Assembly: GCA_013398275.1 (NCBI GenBank)
Contig: VZSE01001853.1
Span: 794,501 to 858,500 of the forward strand
Source: Promerops cafer
Lineage: Eukaryota; Chordata; Aves; Passeriformes; Nectariniidae
Length of the DNA: 64,000 bases
Direction of reading: 5' to 3'
Shown here: in pieces, positions 1 through 10,880 of the stretch
Layout: every line of letters begins with the position of its first letter
How positions within the stretch are numbered: the stretch's first letter is position 1
Notes under the pieces: generated by a model
What the model was told of the DNA's origin: nothing
Seen by the model: the letters and a program-made list of their open reading frames with translations, nothing else
The model's database searches: none
Made by a program: the position numbers and the translations under genes

Positions 1-1477
1 TTCCAGTGTCTAGCTTTTCAAAAATACAGATTGTACTGTTATAGCCAGTGTTTTGAATATCCATCTTGCAAAAAGCAATTGCAAAATAGTGAAAATAGAC
101 TTCTTGTAAAAGTACTCGTAGATGTATACTTCACAGCTTTCAAATAGCTTTTTCAGTGTGCTCGCAAGAAATCTGGTATTTGGCACATTCATTGAGAGAT
201 GTATTTAAAAATGGGGATTATGAATAGGAAAGACCCTGTCAGCTCCTTAGTTGCCCATATGGAATGAACTCAGGTGTACTGACACAAATGACTTTGCCCA
301 CTAAGTCATTTGAAGGGGGATCTGTCTTCTGGATTCACAGCATTTTTCGTTCACAGCTATGTGTACAAAAACAACCTTGGAATCTGTCTGGCATCTTGTT
401 GCAAATAGGATGGATTGGTGCTATGGTTTGCTTCCTATATGCAACTGCATCTTAATAAGTGGATTGTAATTACTTTCACGTGAATGGCCTCAGTGTTTAA
501 CAGTGTGCATTTAAAATAGTCTTGAGTTGAGAAAAGCATGAATGAACGTGCCAAAACTGTATTTGAGAGAGTAGGTTGTATTCAGCTGGGTAGGCACAGA
601 CGAAGGGGAGGGGAGAGCTCTGTTGGCATAACTGCATGAGGATATTTGGGAGCACTGCAGGAGTAAATCACTTCCAGACATGTTTCTGCCTTTCAAAAAC
701 ACTATGTCCAATCTAGTTCTGCTGTACTACAAGTTATCTCAGTTTTAAAGTGATGCTATGCTTAATATAATACTGATCAGCTTTTTTCTAAACTGCAAGC
801 TCATACTGGCTCATTCATTTCACTGCTCTGACAGGGTGAGAGTGGAGACACAGTGATGCTTCTTTGTGCATGGAGAAAGCACTTTTGCTCAGGACACCAG
901 CACAATTTTTGCAGCTGTGTAATGTATATTTCAAACATGAAAGCCCACTCTGGTATCAAGGCTGTATGGAGGGGAGAGTACCTGCTGAGAACAAATATAC
1001 ATTGCTTTCTGCTCTGTAAGGAAGATGGGAATGAAGTTGCTTCACTTTTTCATTGGACTCCCATGTCTGCAAAAGATTCAAGAGAATGTCATGGGAAATA
1101 GCATCAGAAGCTTGATAAAGCTAAAACGATGGATAAGGATACTTACAGATCACTGCTAAGAGAAGATATGTATAGCCCAAAGTTACACTAAAGAAGAATA
1201 ATCAGAGGAGAATGAAATAATTTAGGATGGGAGTTTGAGTATTGTAGAATTTTGTTTGTTTCTGAGTAGTTAAGTAATCCTCAATTGTTTCATATGAAAT
1301 TATACTGTTGCAGGTGTTAATAACTATAAAGGGTTAAGATTATCACCAATTGTTCTGTGAGTGACTGGTTGGAAGAAGTCAGTGTCGTGAACTGGAAGAA
1401 GGCTGAGAAATTAAAAAGGCAGAGGAATTTTGTTCATTACAGTTTATGCATCTAATAGTTTAACTTACCTTTCACAG
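1..1477 (+). other. PIBF1: PIBF1 intron, 3' part
   Basis: This is intronic sequence upstream of the first visible exon. It ends in a TTCACAG acceptor at 1471-1477. Short open frames here have no recognisable similarity. I see no transposon or RNA gene in it. Confidence 0.75.
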
Positions 1478-1586
1478 TGAACGTGATGTATTTGAGCACG
1501 AATTGTCAGAACTCAGAAGAAACTATGAAATACTGGAGGTGTCATACAAAGCACAAACTAAAGAAAGAAATGACTTAGCAAAAGAG
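1478..1586 (+). CDS. PIBF1: PIBF1 internal exon (first visible), 109 nt
   Basis: The acceptor is TTCACAG and the donor is GAG|GTAAAC. The first base completes a serine codon begun in an exon outside the window (entry phase 2). It is followed by 36 codons beginning ERDVFEHELSELRR and ending KERNDLAKE, and the exon ends on a codon boundary. This corresponds to human PIBF1 at about residues 270-305 (from memory), where the human protein reads ERDALEQEVIELRR. The segment is charged, has leucine and other hydrophobic residues at heptad-like spacing, and contains no glycine or proline, as expected of the protein's long coiled coil. Substitutions against human are mostly conservative. It joins in frame to the exon at 4798. 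Confidence 0.93.
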
Positions 1587-1662
1587 GTAAACATAAAGTT
1601 CTTGCCTTAGTAATTGTGTATTTCTTCATCTCAGGAATTTGATTCTTTGTCTAATCAAGTTT

Positions 1663-2620
1663 GTCAGGATCATGGAATAATTTAATTAGAATGGTCTCAA
1701 GAGACCAGCTGCTCCAACCTGCCCATGCAGTACAGAGCAAGATTAGGTCAAGTTGCTTAGGGCTTTGTCAAGATTTTAATGTCTCCAACAATGGAGATTC
1801 CACAGCCTTTTGGACAATCTGTTCCAGTATTTGTCTACTCTCTTGTGAAAATGCATTTGTAAAAACTAACCAGTTGTTACAGCTTTTTTCTGTTGCTTCT
1901 TGTCCTGTCACTATGTACGGCCAAGAATCTGGCTATTTTTGTATGTTCCACTTGGATAGGTAAAGATAACAATAATATTTTCCCCAACCTGCAACATCAT
2001 ATGCTGCAGTTCACGACCATCTTGGTAGAGCTCTTCTGATTCTGCTTCAGTATGTTAATGCATGTCTTTAGGACATGTATGTCATGGGATATAGCACTCC
2101 AAATACAGTCTCACAAGTGTGCAACACAGGATACTGGTTTTCTTTAAGCCACTGTCTGCATTGTTGCTAATATATCCTTGTAGCCACTTGGCCTTCTTTG
2201 CTGTCAGGGCACATTTCTGTCCCATGTTCAATTTGTTCAGCTGATGTTTGCCTATCTGATCTGTATTTTGCCAGCTTTTCCATAGAGCTGTAACAGGAGG
2301 TGGCTGAAAGCCATGCAAAAGGGCAAGTAAATGACATGGACAGTGGTCCCCCCATCCACAGAGCTAACATTTTTGTCAAGTTTGCTAGGTTTGGCCTTGG
2401 TAAATTCCTGCTAGTTTGTCCATCACCTTCTCGTTCATATGCATGGATATAGCTTCCAGGGGAATTTACTTCATAATCCTTGCAGGGACTGAGATTAGAT
2501 TTACCAACCCAACTGAGTGCTCCTCCTTGAAAGAGGATTCTGGTAATCAGAAGCCTTGATCACTTGCTATCGTCCTTCAAATGGCTGGTCAGCCTCACAG
2601 CAGCATAGGCTATCTCCTTC
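1663..2620 (-). mobile_element. CR1 LINE fragment, old, 3' half
   Basis: Read in reverse, this is the 3' part of an avian CR1 non-LTR retrotransposon. The 3' terminal region lies near 1663-1760, with the inverted form of the tail that normally leads into the octamer repeat. Further from it come the conserved stretch around TCTGTTCCAGTATTTG (1821 onward), the TTGGCCTTCTTTGCTGTCAG segment at about 2190-2209 and the TTGCAGGGACTGAGATTAGA segment at about 2480-2499. These lie in the order expected of the reverse-transcriptase end of ORF2. Many small indels and lost CpGs indicate an old insertion. The reading frame is broken throughout, so it is inactive. Limits are approximate. Confidence 0.8.
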
Positions 2621-2792
2621 AACACTGGTCTAGTGCTTCCCATTTTTTCCTAGGCGTTATATGCGTGCAATTTTCCTAGGTATATGACTTAGAAGGCTGA
2701 AGTAAAGACAACTCTGCCAATAAGCTCAGGAACCTGGGAGGCCCCAGGGGAAAATTTACCAGTGGAAGATGAATGCTGTGAGTATGCTTGAT

Positions 2793-3016
2793 ATGGTTTA
2801 ACCCCAGCTGGCAACTAAGCCCCACACAGCTTTTTGCCCATCCCAGTGGGATGGGGGAGAGAACTGGAAGAGTAAAAGTCAATAAAACTCATGAGTTGAG
2901 ATAAAGACAATTTAATAGGCAAAGCAAAAGCTACACACACAAAGCAAAGCAAGTCAAGGAATTCATTCCCTACTTCCCATGGGCAGGCAAGGGTTCAGCC
3001 AGGGAAGCAGAGCCCT
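2793..3016 (-). mobile_element. Endogenous retrovirus LTR fragment (avian)
   Basis: The segment starting TGGTTTAACCCCAGCTGGCA and running through a CCCAGTGGGATGGGGGAGAG block, a GAGTTGAGATAAAGACAATT block and a CTTCCCATGGGCAGGCA block matches one end of an LTR widely dispersed in bird genomes, as I remember it. Its order is reversed relative to the related plus-strand LTR near 24.0-24.7 kb, so it is called on the minus strand. Similarity stops near 3016, so the element is truncated. No retroviral coding sequence is attached. The family name is not assigned. Confidence 0.65.
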
Positions 3017-4079
3017 GCAAGATCTTTGTGTATTAACACTTTAGCAGCTGAATAAATGAGACAGACTGCTCCTGAGAGTATTCAGGGGAGATGAGTTCCT
3101 TAGTGTCTCTGTGAAAATAGCAATATTACAGATAAAATAGTGGCTAAAACTGCCACTTTAAAGGTAGCGTTGCTCTGCCTAATTTTACAGGTATCTGTAG
3201 AGATTGTCAGAAACATTAGGGAAGAAACTGAGTTTCTATTAGAAAATACCTCTTTGGTATCAGTCTGAAGGCTTTGTTAGTTTATTTATTCCTCAGTCTA
3301 GCATTGTAAGAGGACACCAAAAGTCAGATTTGTTCTCAGCATACAACAATGGCCAAAAAAGTACTGTCCTGTACATCAAATTTGTACGTACATATGAAGT
3401 ACTGCAGAATAGCAGCAACAATGGCTTTTTTCATTAACTTTATACTAAATTAGTGAATAAAAGTAGCACTACTTTAGACTAAAATACCGCTTCAAAATGT
3501 GTATTACTTAAGTCTCCTGGAAGATTTGTGCTGATTTTTGCGTATACTGATATAGTATCAAGTCCTGGATTGGAAGAACATCCAACTGGAAGTTTTTACA
3601 CAGTACGTGTTCCAGAGGAAGAGTATTCATAGGACCAGTAACTGCGTGTTTTCTTTGTGTAGTAGTCCGTGATGTCTGTCCCCTATAGATATATATATAA
3701 CATGTTACTTGGAGAGAACTCATGTTTACCTTTTTTTCTTAAATCAAGTATAGAACAGGCATTTATACCTCACCCTAGTGTGGTGCTCAGCAAGTGGGCT
3801 GATGGAGAGGAGCACGCCTCTAAGAGCACTGTTTGTATATAAACTGTCATCTGTTTAACTTCTTGCTCCATGTCTTTGTCTCAAGTGTCTTCCTTAAGTA
3901 ATCTTTAGTCCATCTATGACTTAGAAAAGGTGAATTCTGTCTAAACCATGTACATGATGTCTTCATAGCTGTAGGAGACATGTTTCTGATAAGCTATTAA
4001 TTTATCATTCTTTGAACTTGGTTCGTGAAATCCTCGGGAGCTTAAATGGCAAAATTCTTTGAGGGGATGAAACTGTATT

Positions 4080-4520
4080 GTTATCATGATTATGGAGTTG
4101 GGCCACCTTGCAACAGTGCCCTTACGCTCTTTGGCTGTTCTCTATGTTCACCTTGAATGGATGGAGACTACTCTCTCTCACAGTACTTCTTGGTGTAGAA
4201 AACATGGCTGATCTGATGACAAAGGCAACTGTTCTCAACATACTCTTGTTCCTACTTTGGCATCAGTTCAGCCTTCTGTAGCAACACCAGCTCTTTGCCC
4301 TTGGGGCAGGCCTGGAGCATTGCCTTGTCCACAACAATCATGCCTTACATCAGCCCCAGAACCATCAGTTTTACCATTTCTTTATGGAGCAGTAATCACC
4401 CTGGTGCCCTTATGCATTTCACTGCTGTTCTGAGAACGTTGTAGTCAGTATGACAGGTTGGCACCACGATTCTCCATCAGTGTTTCTGTCATAGCACTCT
4501 TCGGTACCACTGCTATTCAG
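4080..4520. repeat. Unidentified CAGCA/CACC-rich segment
   Basis: This stretch is richer in G+C than its surroundings and is studded with CAGTGCC, CATCAG, CACCAG, CACCCTGG and GGCACCACGATTC-type words, as if a CpG-rich ancestral repeat had decayed to CA/TG. There is no continuous reading frame. It could be an ancient retroelement piece, but I do not recognise the family. Confidence 0.3.
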
Positions 4521-4797
4521 CACTTCAGCACTATTTAGATAGTGATGTAGATGAAAGGACCTCTTTTCTTCAGGTGCTAACTACTGGAAATAAATAATGA
4601 AAACTCATACAATTGTAATGTTATTAAAGTCTTTTTTTCAGCTTAAAGCTTCATCAGCTTACTTAAACTAAAGTGTAAATAGTCTTTTGGTTCAGGTGAT
4701 TTCACAAAAGACAAAATTAAATTGCAAATATGTGTACATAGGTTAAATATTTACCTTGAAATTCATGTTAAAGTGTTTTTTTCAATGCCTTTTATAG

Positions 4798-4979
4798 CTG
4801 TCAACCATACAACAATCCCTCAGCTTGTTGCAAAAAGATAAAGATTATCTAAATCGCCAGAACATGGAGCTTAGTGTTCGCTCTGCACATGAAGAAGATC
4901 GTCTTGAAAGACTACAGATTCAGCTAGAGGATGCCAAAAAAGCTAGGGAAGAAATGTATGAAAAATATGTTGCATCCAG
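4798..4979 (+). CDS. PIBF1: PIBF1 internal exon, 182 nt, followed by a GC donor
   Basis: The exon starts after TTTTATAG and encodes 60 codons from LSTIQQSLSLLQKDKDYLNRQ to [10 protein letters not shown] plus the first two bases (AG) of an arginine codon. Human PIBF1 has [20 protein letters not shown] at the same place, so homology is clear (about residues 306-366). The exon must end at 4979, because the next exon supplies the A that completes arginine and continues DHYKAEY. The following bases are GCAAGT, so the donor is GC instead of GT, with a strong flanking match (CAG|GCAAGT). Reading through the junction adds 26 codons (the first, Arg, read as AGG) before a TAA at 5056-5058. The protein segment is coiled coil with dense charged residues. 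Confidence 0.93.
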
Positions 4980-6740
4980 GCAAGTTATTGTGTGTTCATT
5001 TCTATCAGTAGACAGGTTCTTTAACCGTTTTTCCTTGTTTTTGCACAATCCCATTTAATTAATTTTATTTTTCAGAAAGCTAACCCATATTTATGTAACT
5101 AGAAGCAGAACACTTTTCTTGGGTCATAATACGTATCACAAACATTTTTTTTAAACCTTTATAAGACCACAGTAGTGGAAGTAAACTTTCAGCATTGGGA
5201 GTTTTTGGCAATTATTCTTATAGGTTTATTCAGTTAATTATAAAACAACCTTTTTGTTTTCAATGTATATCCATAAATCTTGTGTCCTGTATAACTAAGA
5301 GGAAGTGTGCTAATATGACTCTACTGATAGACAACTAAAACAAAAATTGTTACCTAAATGAAAATAGAAGGGCATTCTTGAAATGATTAGTTATGGAGCT
5401 CCAGCCCATATCAGAAGAGTTTTAAATATTATTTTTCCTTTCAATTCAGTCATTCAAAGGTTTTTAAATTTGTTTTGCATGTTTATATCTCAGAACTATG
5501 TTCACCCAGAACGTCCATATTTTAAATAAAATTTCAAATCTTACTTTAGAAATTTTGAGAATTCATTCTTTTTGTTTTTTTTTATGATAAACCTCTTTAT
5601 TGTGTAAAAGGTTTTCATACAGTATTTGCTATGGTGTGGTACAGTTGAGGAAAGAAGAAATGTTTACGTTTATCTTGAAGGGTCAACTGAAATACAGTCT
5701 TTCAATAAAAAGAAAACCTGAAAAGTTTTCTTTTACAAAAGGAAATAAAATAAAAGGAAAACCTAAATGGAGCAAGCATTCTCCATTTTAATATTTTGGG
5801 GCTTTTTGTTAATGCGAGGGAGTTTTTGACCAGCTCAAGTACTCATTTCAAAGAATTATGGGCTATCACATGATAAATCAAATGAAATCTAAAACCTTTT
5901 ACACTTGTAAATGCATGTGTCTTCATAAAATGCTTTTGTTTCCAGACCTGATATTTTTACCCGTTGCTTCATTGCTGATTAATTATTCTTGAACATTAAC
6001 TAGATAAAAATATAAAATTTTGACATTCCTTAACTGTTAAGTGCTTACAACCTAACCCTATTTTTGTAGGAGAGATTCTTTATGAGATTCCTTACAATCT
6101 GTCATGAGCTTCCAAAGTTACAAAAAAGTCAATGTTTCTCTGAAATGAAGTTATTTTATCCTGATATCTTCTGATATCTGTTGCTTAAAAACTTTGTGTT
6201 TTAAATAATTGATATGTTACATTGATGGGATAAATTCCCAAATCTTGGGGGTTTTTGACTTCACAAATCTCCATTTAATCTTCAGTGTTTCCTGTGATGT
6301 TTTTTCCCTCATATGAGGTGCAGGTAGTAGACATGGCTTGCATGGCAGCATTGCAAGTCAATAAGTTAATCAATCCTTACCCAGTGATGAAGAAGAAAGT
6401 GGGGAGTTAAATGGTTACTTAATATAAGCACTTGCGTAGAGGCTGATGAAGAAGTTCTAGAAGAATGTTAATATTGTGTGATTAATCAACATTCAATTAC
6501 TTTAAAAATTTAAATCTGTGTGCAAAAAACTTCTGTTTTTTCACAGTTAAATATTATTTATTCCTGATTGATTTTCATTTAATTTATGTGGCAACATAGG
6601 CTGATAAGTATTTTAGGTCATTGAGAGGTAAATGAGTAAAGATTGAAATAAAATGTAAAATCAAGAAGAACTCTGCTCTTTTAAAGCTGTACCTTAAGTT
6701 TTGATATTTTGACTAGTGCAATATATTTGTTTATTTACAG
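4980..6740 (+). other. PIBF1: PIBF1 GC-AG intron, 1.8 kb
   Basis: This intron begins GCAAGT and ends TTATTTACAG. It is very AT-rich, with no recognisable transposon, RNA gene or second exon. The short open frame at 5600-5791 has low complexity (lysine-rich) and no recognisable similarity. Confidence 0.88.
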
Positions 6741-6866
6741 AGACCACTATAAAGCAGAATATGAAAAGAAACTCCATGAAGAGTTGGAACAAATAAGATT
6801 GAAAACAAATCAAGAAATTGAGCAACTGAGAAGCACCTCAAAAGAGATGTATGAACGTGAAAACAG
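6741..6866 (+). CDS. PIBF1: PIBF1 internal exon, 126 nt
   Basis: The acceptor is TTTACAG and the donor is CAG|GTAGGT. The first base completes arginine, then 41 codons read DHYKAEYEKKLHEELEQ to SKEMYEREN, and the exon ends with AG of the next arginine. Its length is a multiple of three and it has the same phase (2) at both ends, so skipping it would keep the frame. The corresponding human segment, about residues 367-408, is nearly identical (KLHDELEQIRLKTNQEI). This is a continuous coiled-coil segment with no helix breakers. Confidence 0.93.
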
Positions 6867-9800
6867 GTAGGTAAGGTGTAGGCAATAACCTAATTGGGGC
6901 AGAAATGACCAAGCACTGTTTTGTGCTTAGGTGTCATCCTAGCTGACTGACTCTTTGAGAAGTGTTCAAAATGAAAGAATTTAAGTTCAGTTGTAAAACT
7001 GATGGGAGTCTTGTAAAAACTAAAATGAATTTGTGCTTGTACAGGAAGTATATGTTGTTACATTTATTACTAAATGATGGACAGCCAACATTATCACTTG
7101 AAAAGGATTATTAAAATTCATGTTCTACATAAAATTTGGTGGTTTGAAGTTTGTTCAGATGTATAGAATTAGTGAATTAATATGGGATGGCAGTTTACCT
7201 GTCATGCTCTAGAGGCAATCTTGAAACTGTGCTAGGAATCCGGAAGAGGTGTTGATGCAGAAAATAAGGCAGAAAAAACCCAAAAGAGATAAGACTTAGG
7301 CCTGTATGAAATAAATCTAATTGATTTTTTTTTAGAGTATTGTGATTCAAAAAAACAAAGCATTGATTTCCTGTAAATTATTGTAAAATTCTCTTTTGAA
7401 AAAGATTCTAGTCCTGCAAAGACTTCCCTGGTGAGTTTTCATGTGTGCCATCTAGGTGAATACTATGGAATTACATGAACATGGATAAGCCTTTTAGGGA
7501 CTTAGGGATTTGGACCTTTGGCACCAAATTTCTTTTTTTAGTTTGTTTTTTCCTCATTTTATTGCTTTAAAATGGGAGGAGTGCTTAATAACTTCTCTGT
7601 AGATGTCCTAAAAGTGTCGTGTGGAGAAGGAAATGACAGTAGTAAAAAGATATTTGTGGCATCAGCATCTGTTCCTCTAATAGGTAGTTTTGTTACTGCT
7701 GGGAAGAGTGGAAAAAAAACATGACTTCTGCTGTCTTTCAGTCAACAGAAAGGTTCTAATTAAAAAACAATTACATCATTGTGTAGTTTTGCAAGTGTGA
7801 GTAAAATACATGCACACACATGTACATCCACACCACTTCCTGTATGCAAATCTATTTTGAATTACAAAGTATGAATTTAAACATGCATCCCTTTGGAGAT
7901 TTGACAAGGGTCTGTATATCATTGAGAAAGCTACTGAAAGATATTTCATTTGTATCTGGAACTGTTTTACAGAAGTTTTGTTCCTCATTTTGAAATAATT
8001 ACTTCTGAAATGCAAATCCCTTAGATTTGCCTACATGTTTGGCAAAAATATCTAAAAAAAGGATTTCTAGCATATGTTCTTTCTAGAAAATACTAAAAAA
8101 TCCACCGTAAGGCAGTCTGCCTTAATGGTAAGACAAATGGAACCTCAAATTGTGAGCAGAACAATTTGCAGTGAATTTGTGTAATGTGGTGAGATGCTGT
8201 TTGTGGCTGAAAATGAAGTTAAGATGCTGGTTTCATCCTCCTGCTCAAAGCATGGAATGGTATTACAGCTAAGCTAATCCAATATTCAGTTGCTCATATT
8301 CTTTGCCACTTTGCCAAGCCTGATGTGCCTGATAGTTCCTTTGAATTTATTGGTGCTTATTTTACACTTGGATGAATCAGTTCAAGAAACTAAAATGGAA
8401 GGGGGCCACTAATAAAAAGGTGATGCTTTCATGCCTAATTTTTTTGGCATCATTTTCACTTGTATGGTTGTTGTAAGCATGGGCTATGTTTGCATTAGCA
8501 AGGGTGAGTGAATTCATAGGGCATTTGAATGTCTGCAAGAAGTTTGGCACTGGATTACCTGTAGTCTGTTCCCATAGATCAAACACAATTTAGTAGTTGA
8601 GCGTGTGAGATGCTTTCCTTGAGCACCTTTTCTGATGTGGTCGAATCCGACTGGAATCCATTTTGTGCATTCTAGAACAGTTTAGGGATGTGACAAAGTG
8701 CATTAAATGGCAGTTGCCAAGGGGTTTGTTTGAAAATCTAATAAAGATGCCCATGAGCTGCTGCCTCCCGTGTCTTCATCCCACTGTTTTTTCCCCCCAT
8801 GCCCATTCTTGATCCTCTAGATAGTATTTCTGTCCCATTTCAGAAGGTTACTTTTGCTTGTGTGATAGGCTGGCTAGATGCCTCATAAGGCACCAGTGCA
8901 GCCATTTGGGTAGGTGCTTCACCTCCTTTGAACAGCTGACAACTGGCAGCATCACTGGTGTGTCTCCTGGCTCTCTAGAAAGGGAGTATTTCAAGAGAAG
9001 TTGCACCACATCTGCGATTGTGGTCTTGTTGGTTGACTAGTCCCTCACTTGTGTCCTTTTCCCTCCTATTGTATTTTCAATTGATTAGTTGTTCAGCTAA
9101 GCAAAATAGTTTATTCTCTAAATGAGTCTCTGTATCTCTCTTACTGTTTCATTTTTATCCCACTTCCACTACTCTGGTCTTAAGGATACAGCTCTGGACT
9201 CCTACTCTAAGACATAATATGCTTGATCTTAATGCTGTTAACGAAATGTATTGCCATGTTCCCATATTTTGGTATGAGTCACTTTTAAAGAATCTAATCT
9301 TAAGGTCAGTCCCTGAATTTCTGTGATAAATTCTGTAGCCTAGTAACTGAATTTTTAAAGAAAATTTTGTTAGCTTTCTCTAATAGCCAGTTAATTGCTA
9401 CATAAATCTGATGTTAATTTTTCTCTAGGTAACTGTTTGCTTTTTGTATTAATTACTTTGAATTCAGAGAAGTGACACTGATAACATTTATTCTAGAAAA
9501 TAGTCTTTTCACTTTTCTTCAAAACTTGCCTGAGCCTTTAATATCACTTTGCCTTAAGTCAAAAAGTTGTTACGGGGAGAGGGGGAAAAAAAACTTCAGT
9601 AGGAAGATCTTGGTTGCATCCACATTATCAGTTCAGTTCAGATGAAGAATGTGGTGTTGAAGTGAAATCCCCTAGTCATTGCTGCTAGCCATGGTTTTAG
9701 CTTGCATTGCAGCTGTGCTTGGATTTGCTCATATTTGTAGCATATGAATAGGATTCCTTTTAGATAAAACAAAATTGAAAGGAATCTTTAAGATCATCTA

Positions 9801-10781
9801 ATATGTTCCAAATGCTGGTGAATGTTCATCATAGAAGCAATCAAGCAGTAGAGTAAAATCCTTAAAAACAGTCATAACACAGTTGTCTGATCCTCAACAA
9901 CTACTGTTAGCTCTGGGAAATTGGCTGGTGCTGTGTTACACTAAATGTTGGACACTGAGTTTATATACAGTATCTAAGCAGTGCTTCCCCTCAGTTCAGT
10001 CTGCTGCAGCCAGACTGCTTGCAGCATAACAGACTATTAATAACTAATTCCAATTTTTAAACACAAATACTATGTTTAATTCTTAGTATCATGCTGTTCT
10101 CACTTGTGTTGGTCAAATAATAATTGAGGTAGTTTTAACATCTTGACTGATCCTTGGTTATAAAAAAAGGAGTACAATTAATTGTTATAAAATGTTGTTT
10201 TATGGTTCTTTGCAGATCAAAAATGTTGCCAGCAATAAAACCTAGAAGGAGACACCAATGATACGCAATAACCTATACGTCAAGTAACTAGACAATTAGT
10301 TGTATGTGGAAGTAGGATTTCTGTGCTTACCTAAACTTTTCTTGCTCTATCAGAAGTTGTGAATCATTTCAGCTAGGCAGACAGCATTCCTGCAGTTATT
10401 CCCAAAGCACTGAGGAAAATAATTGGAATTTGTTTAATTCCTGCAAAAAATAAATAATTTTTAGTTCTAGTATTCTAGAATAATTACAAGTTCTATGTTA
10501 TAGTAATTCTAGTATTCTAGAATAATTATATGTTTCCACATGTAAGTAGGTGATTCGATAATTGTTTTTTACAATTTCAGAACTGGAAGCTTTGCTGGTA
10601 TATATGAAAATAACCTAAAGTAAAGCCTCTGTAATAAATAGGTGAATAGATAGACCCTTCTGTCATTCTATGAGAGCTAAAGAAGGTAGCATTGAAGTTC
10701 AGATCGGAGAGCAGTAATTAGTGAAGCAAAGCAGTCTTGTTTCTAACAGATTCTTAACAGAATAATTTTCTTTTCCTTCAG
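6867..10781 (+). other. PIBF1: PIBF1 intron, 3.9 kb
   Basis: This GT-AG intron has a pyrimidine-rich acceptor, TTTTCCTTCAG. I recognise no transposon. It carries a short hairpin at 8104-8128 and a 42-bp-period duplication at 10465-10528. The open frames at 7776-8015, 8377-8586 and 8858-9040 resemble no protein I know and are taken as chance. Confidence 0.8.
10465..10528. repeat. Partial tandem duplication, 42-bp period
   Basis: A 22-base segment beginning TTCTAGTATTCTAGAATAAT occurs at 10465-10486 and again, identical, at 10507-10528. Each copy contains the short palindrome TTCTAGAA. The event is local and intronic, with no known role. Confidence 0.9.
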
Positions 10782-10880
10782 AAATTTGAGAGAAGCAAGA
10801 GATAATGCTGTTGCCGAAAAAGAGAGAGCAGTTATTGCTGAAAAGGATTCTTTAAGAAAATACGATCAACTCTTAGAACA
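10782..10880 (+). CDS. PIBF1: PIBF1 internal exon, 99 nt
   Basis: The acceptor is TTTTCCTTCAG and the donor is ACA|GTAAGT, a strong consensus. The first base completes arginine. Thirty-two codons follow, [17 protein letters not shown] to RKYDQLLE, and CA of a glutamine codon closes the exon. Length 99 and phase 2 at both ends make it frame-neutral. [15 protein letters not shown] is identical to the human segment as I recall it (about residues 409-440). The next exon is 33.4 kb away. Confidence 0.93.

Larger units (their letters stand above)
1587..4797 (+). other. PIBF1: PIBF1 intron, 3.2 kb
   Basis: This GT-AG intron ends in a TTTTATAG acceptor. It carries an old minus-strand CR1 copy (about 1663-2620) and a minus-strand ERV LTR fragment (about 2793-3016). 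A stretch at about 4080-4520 is rich in CAGCA/CACC words and is not identified. The rest shows nothing recognisable. Confidence 0.85.
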
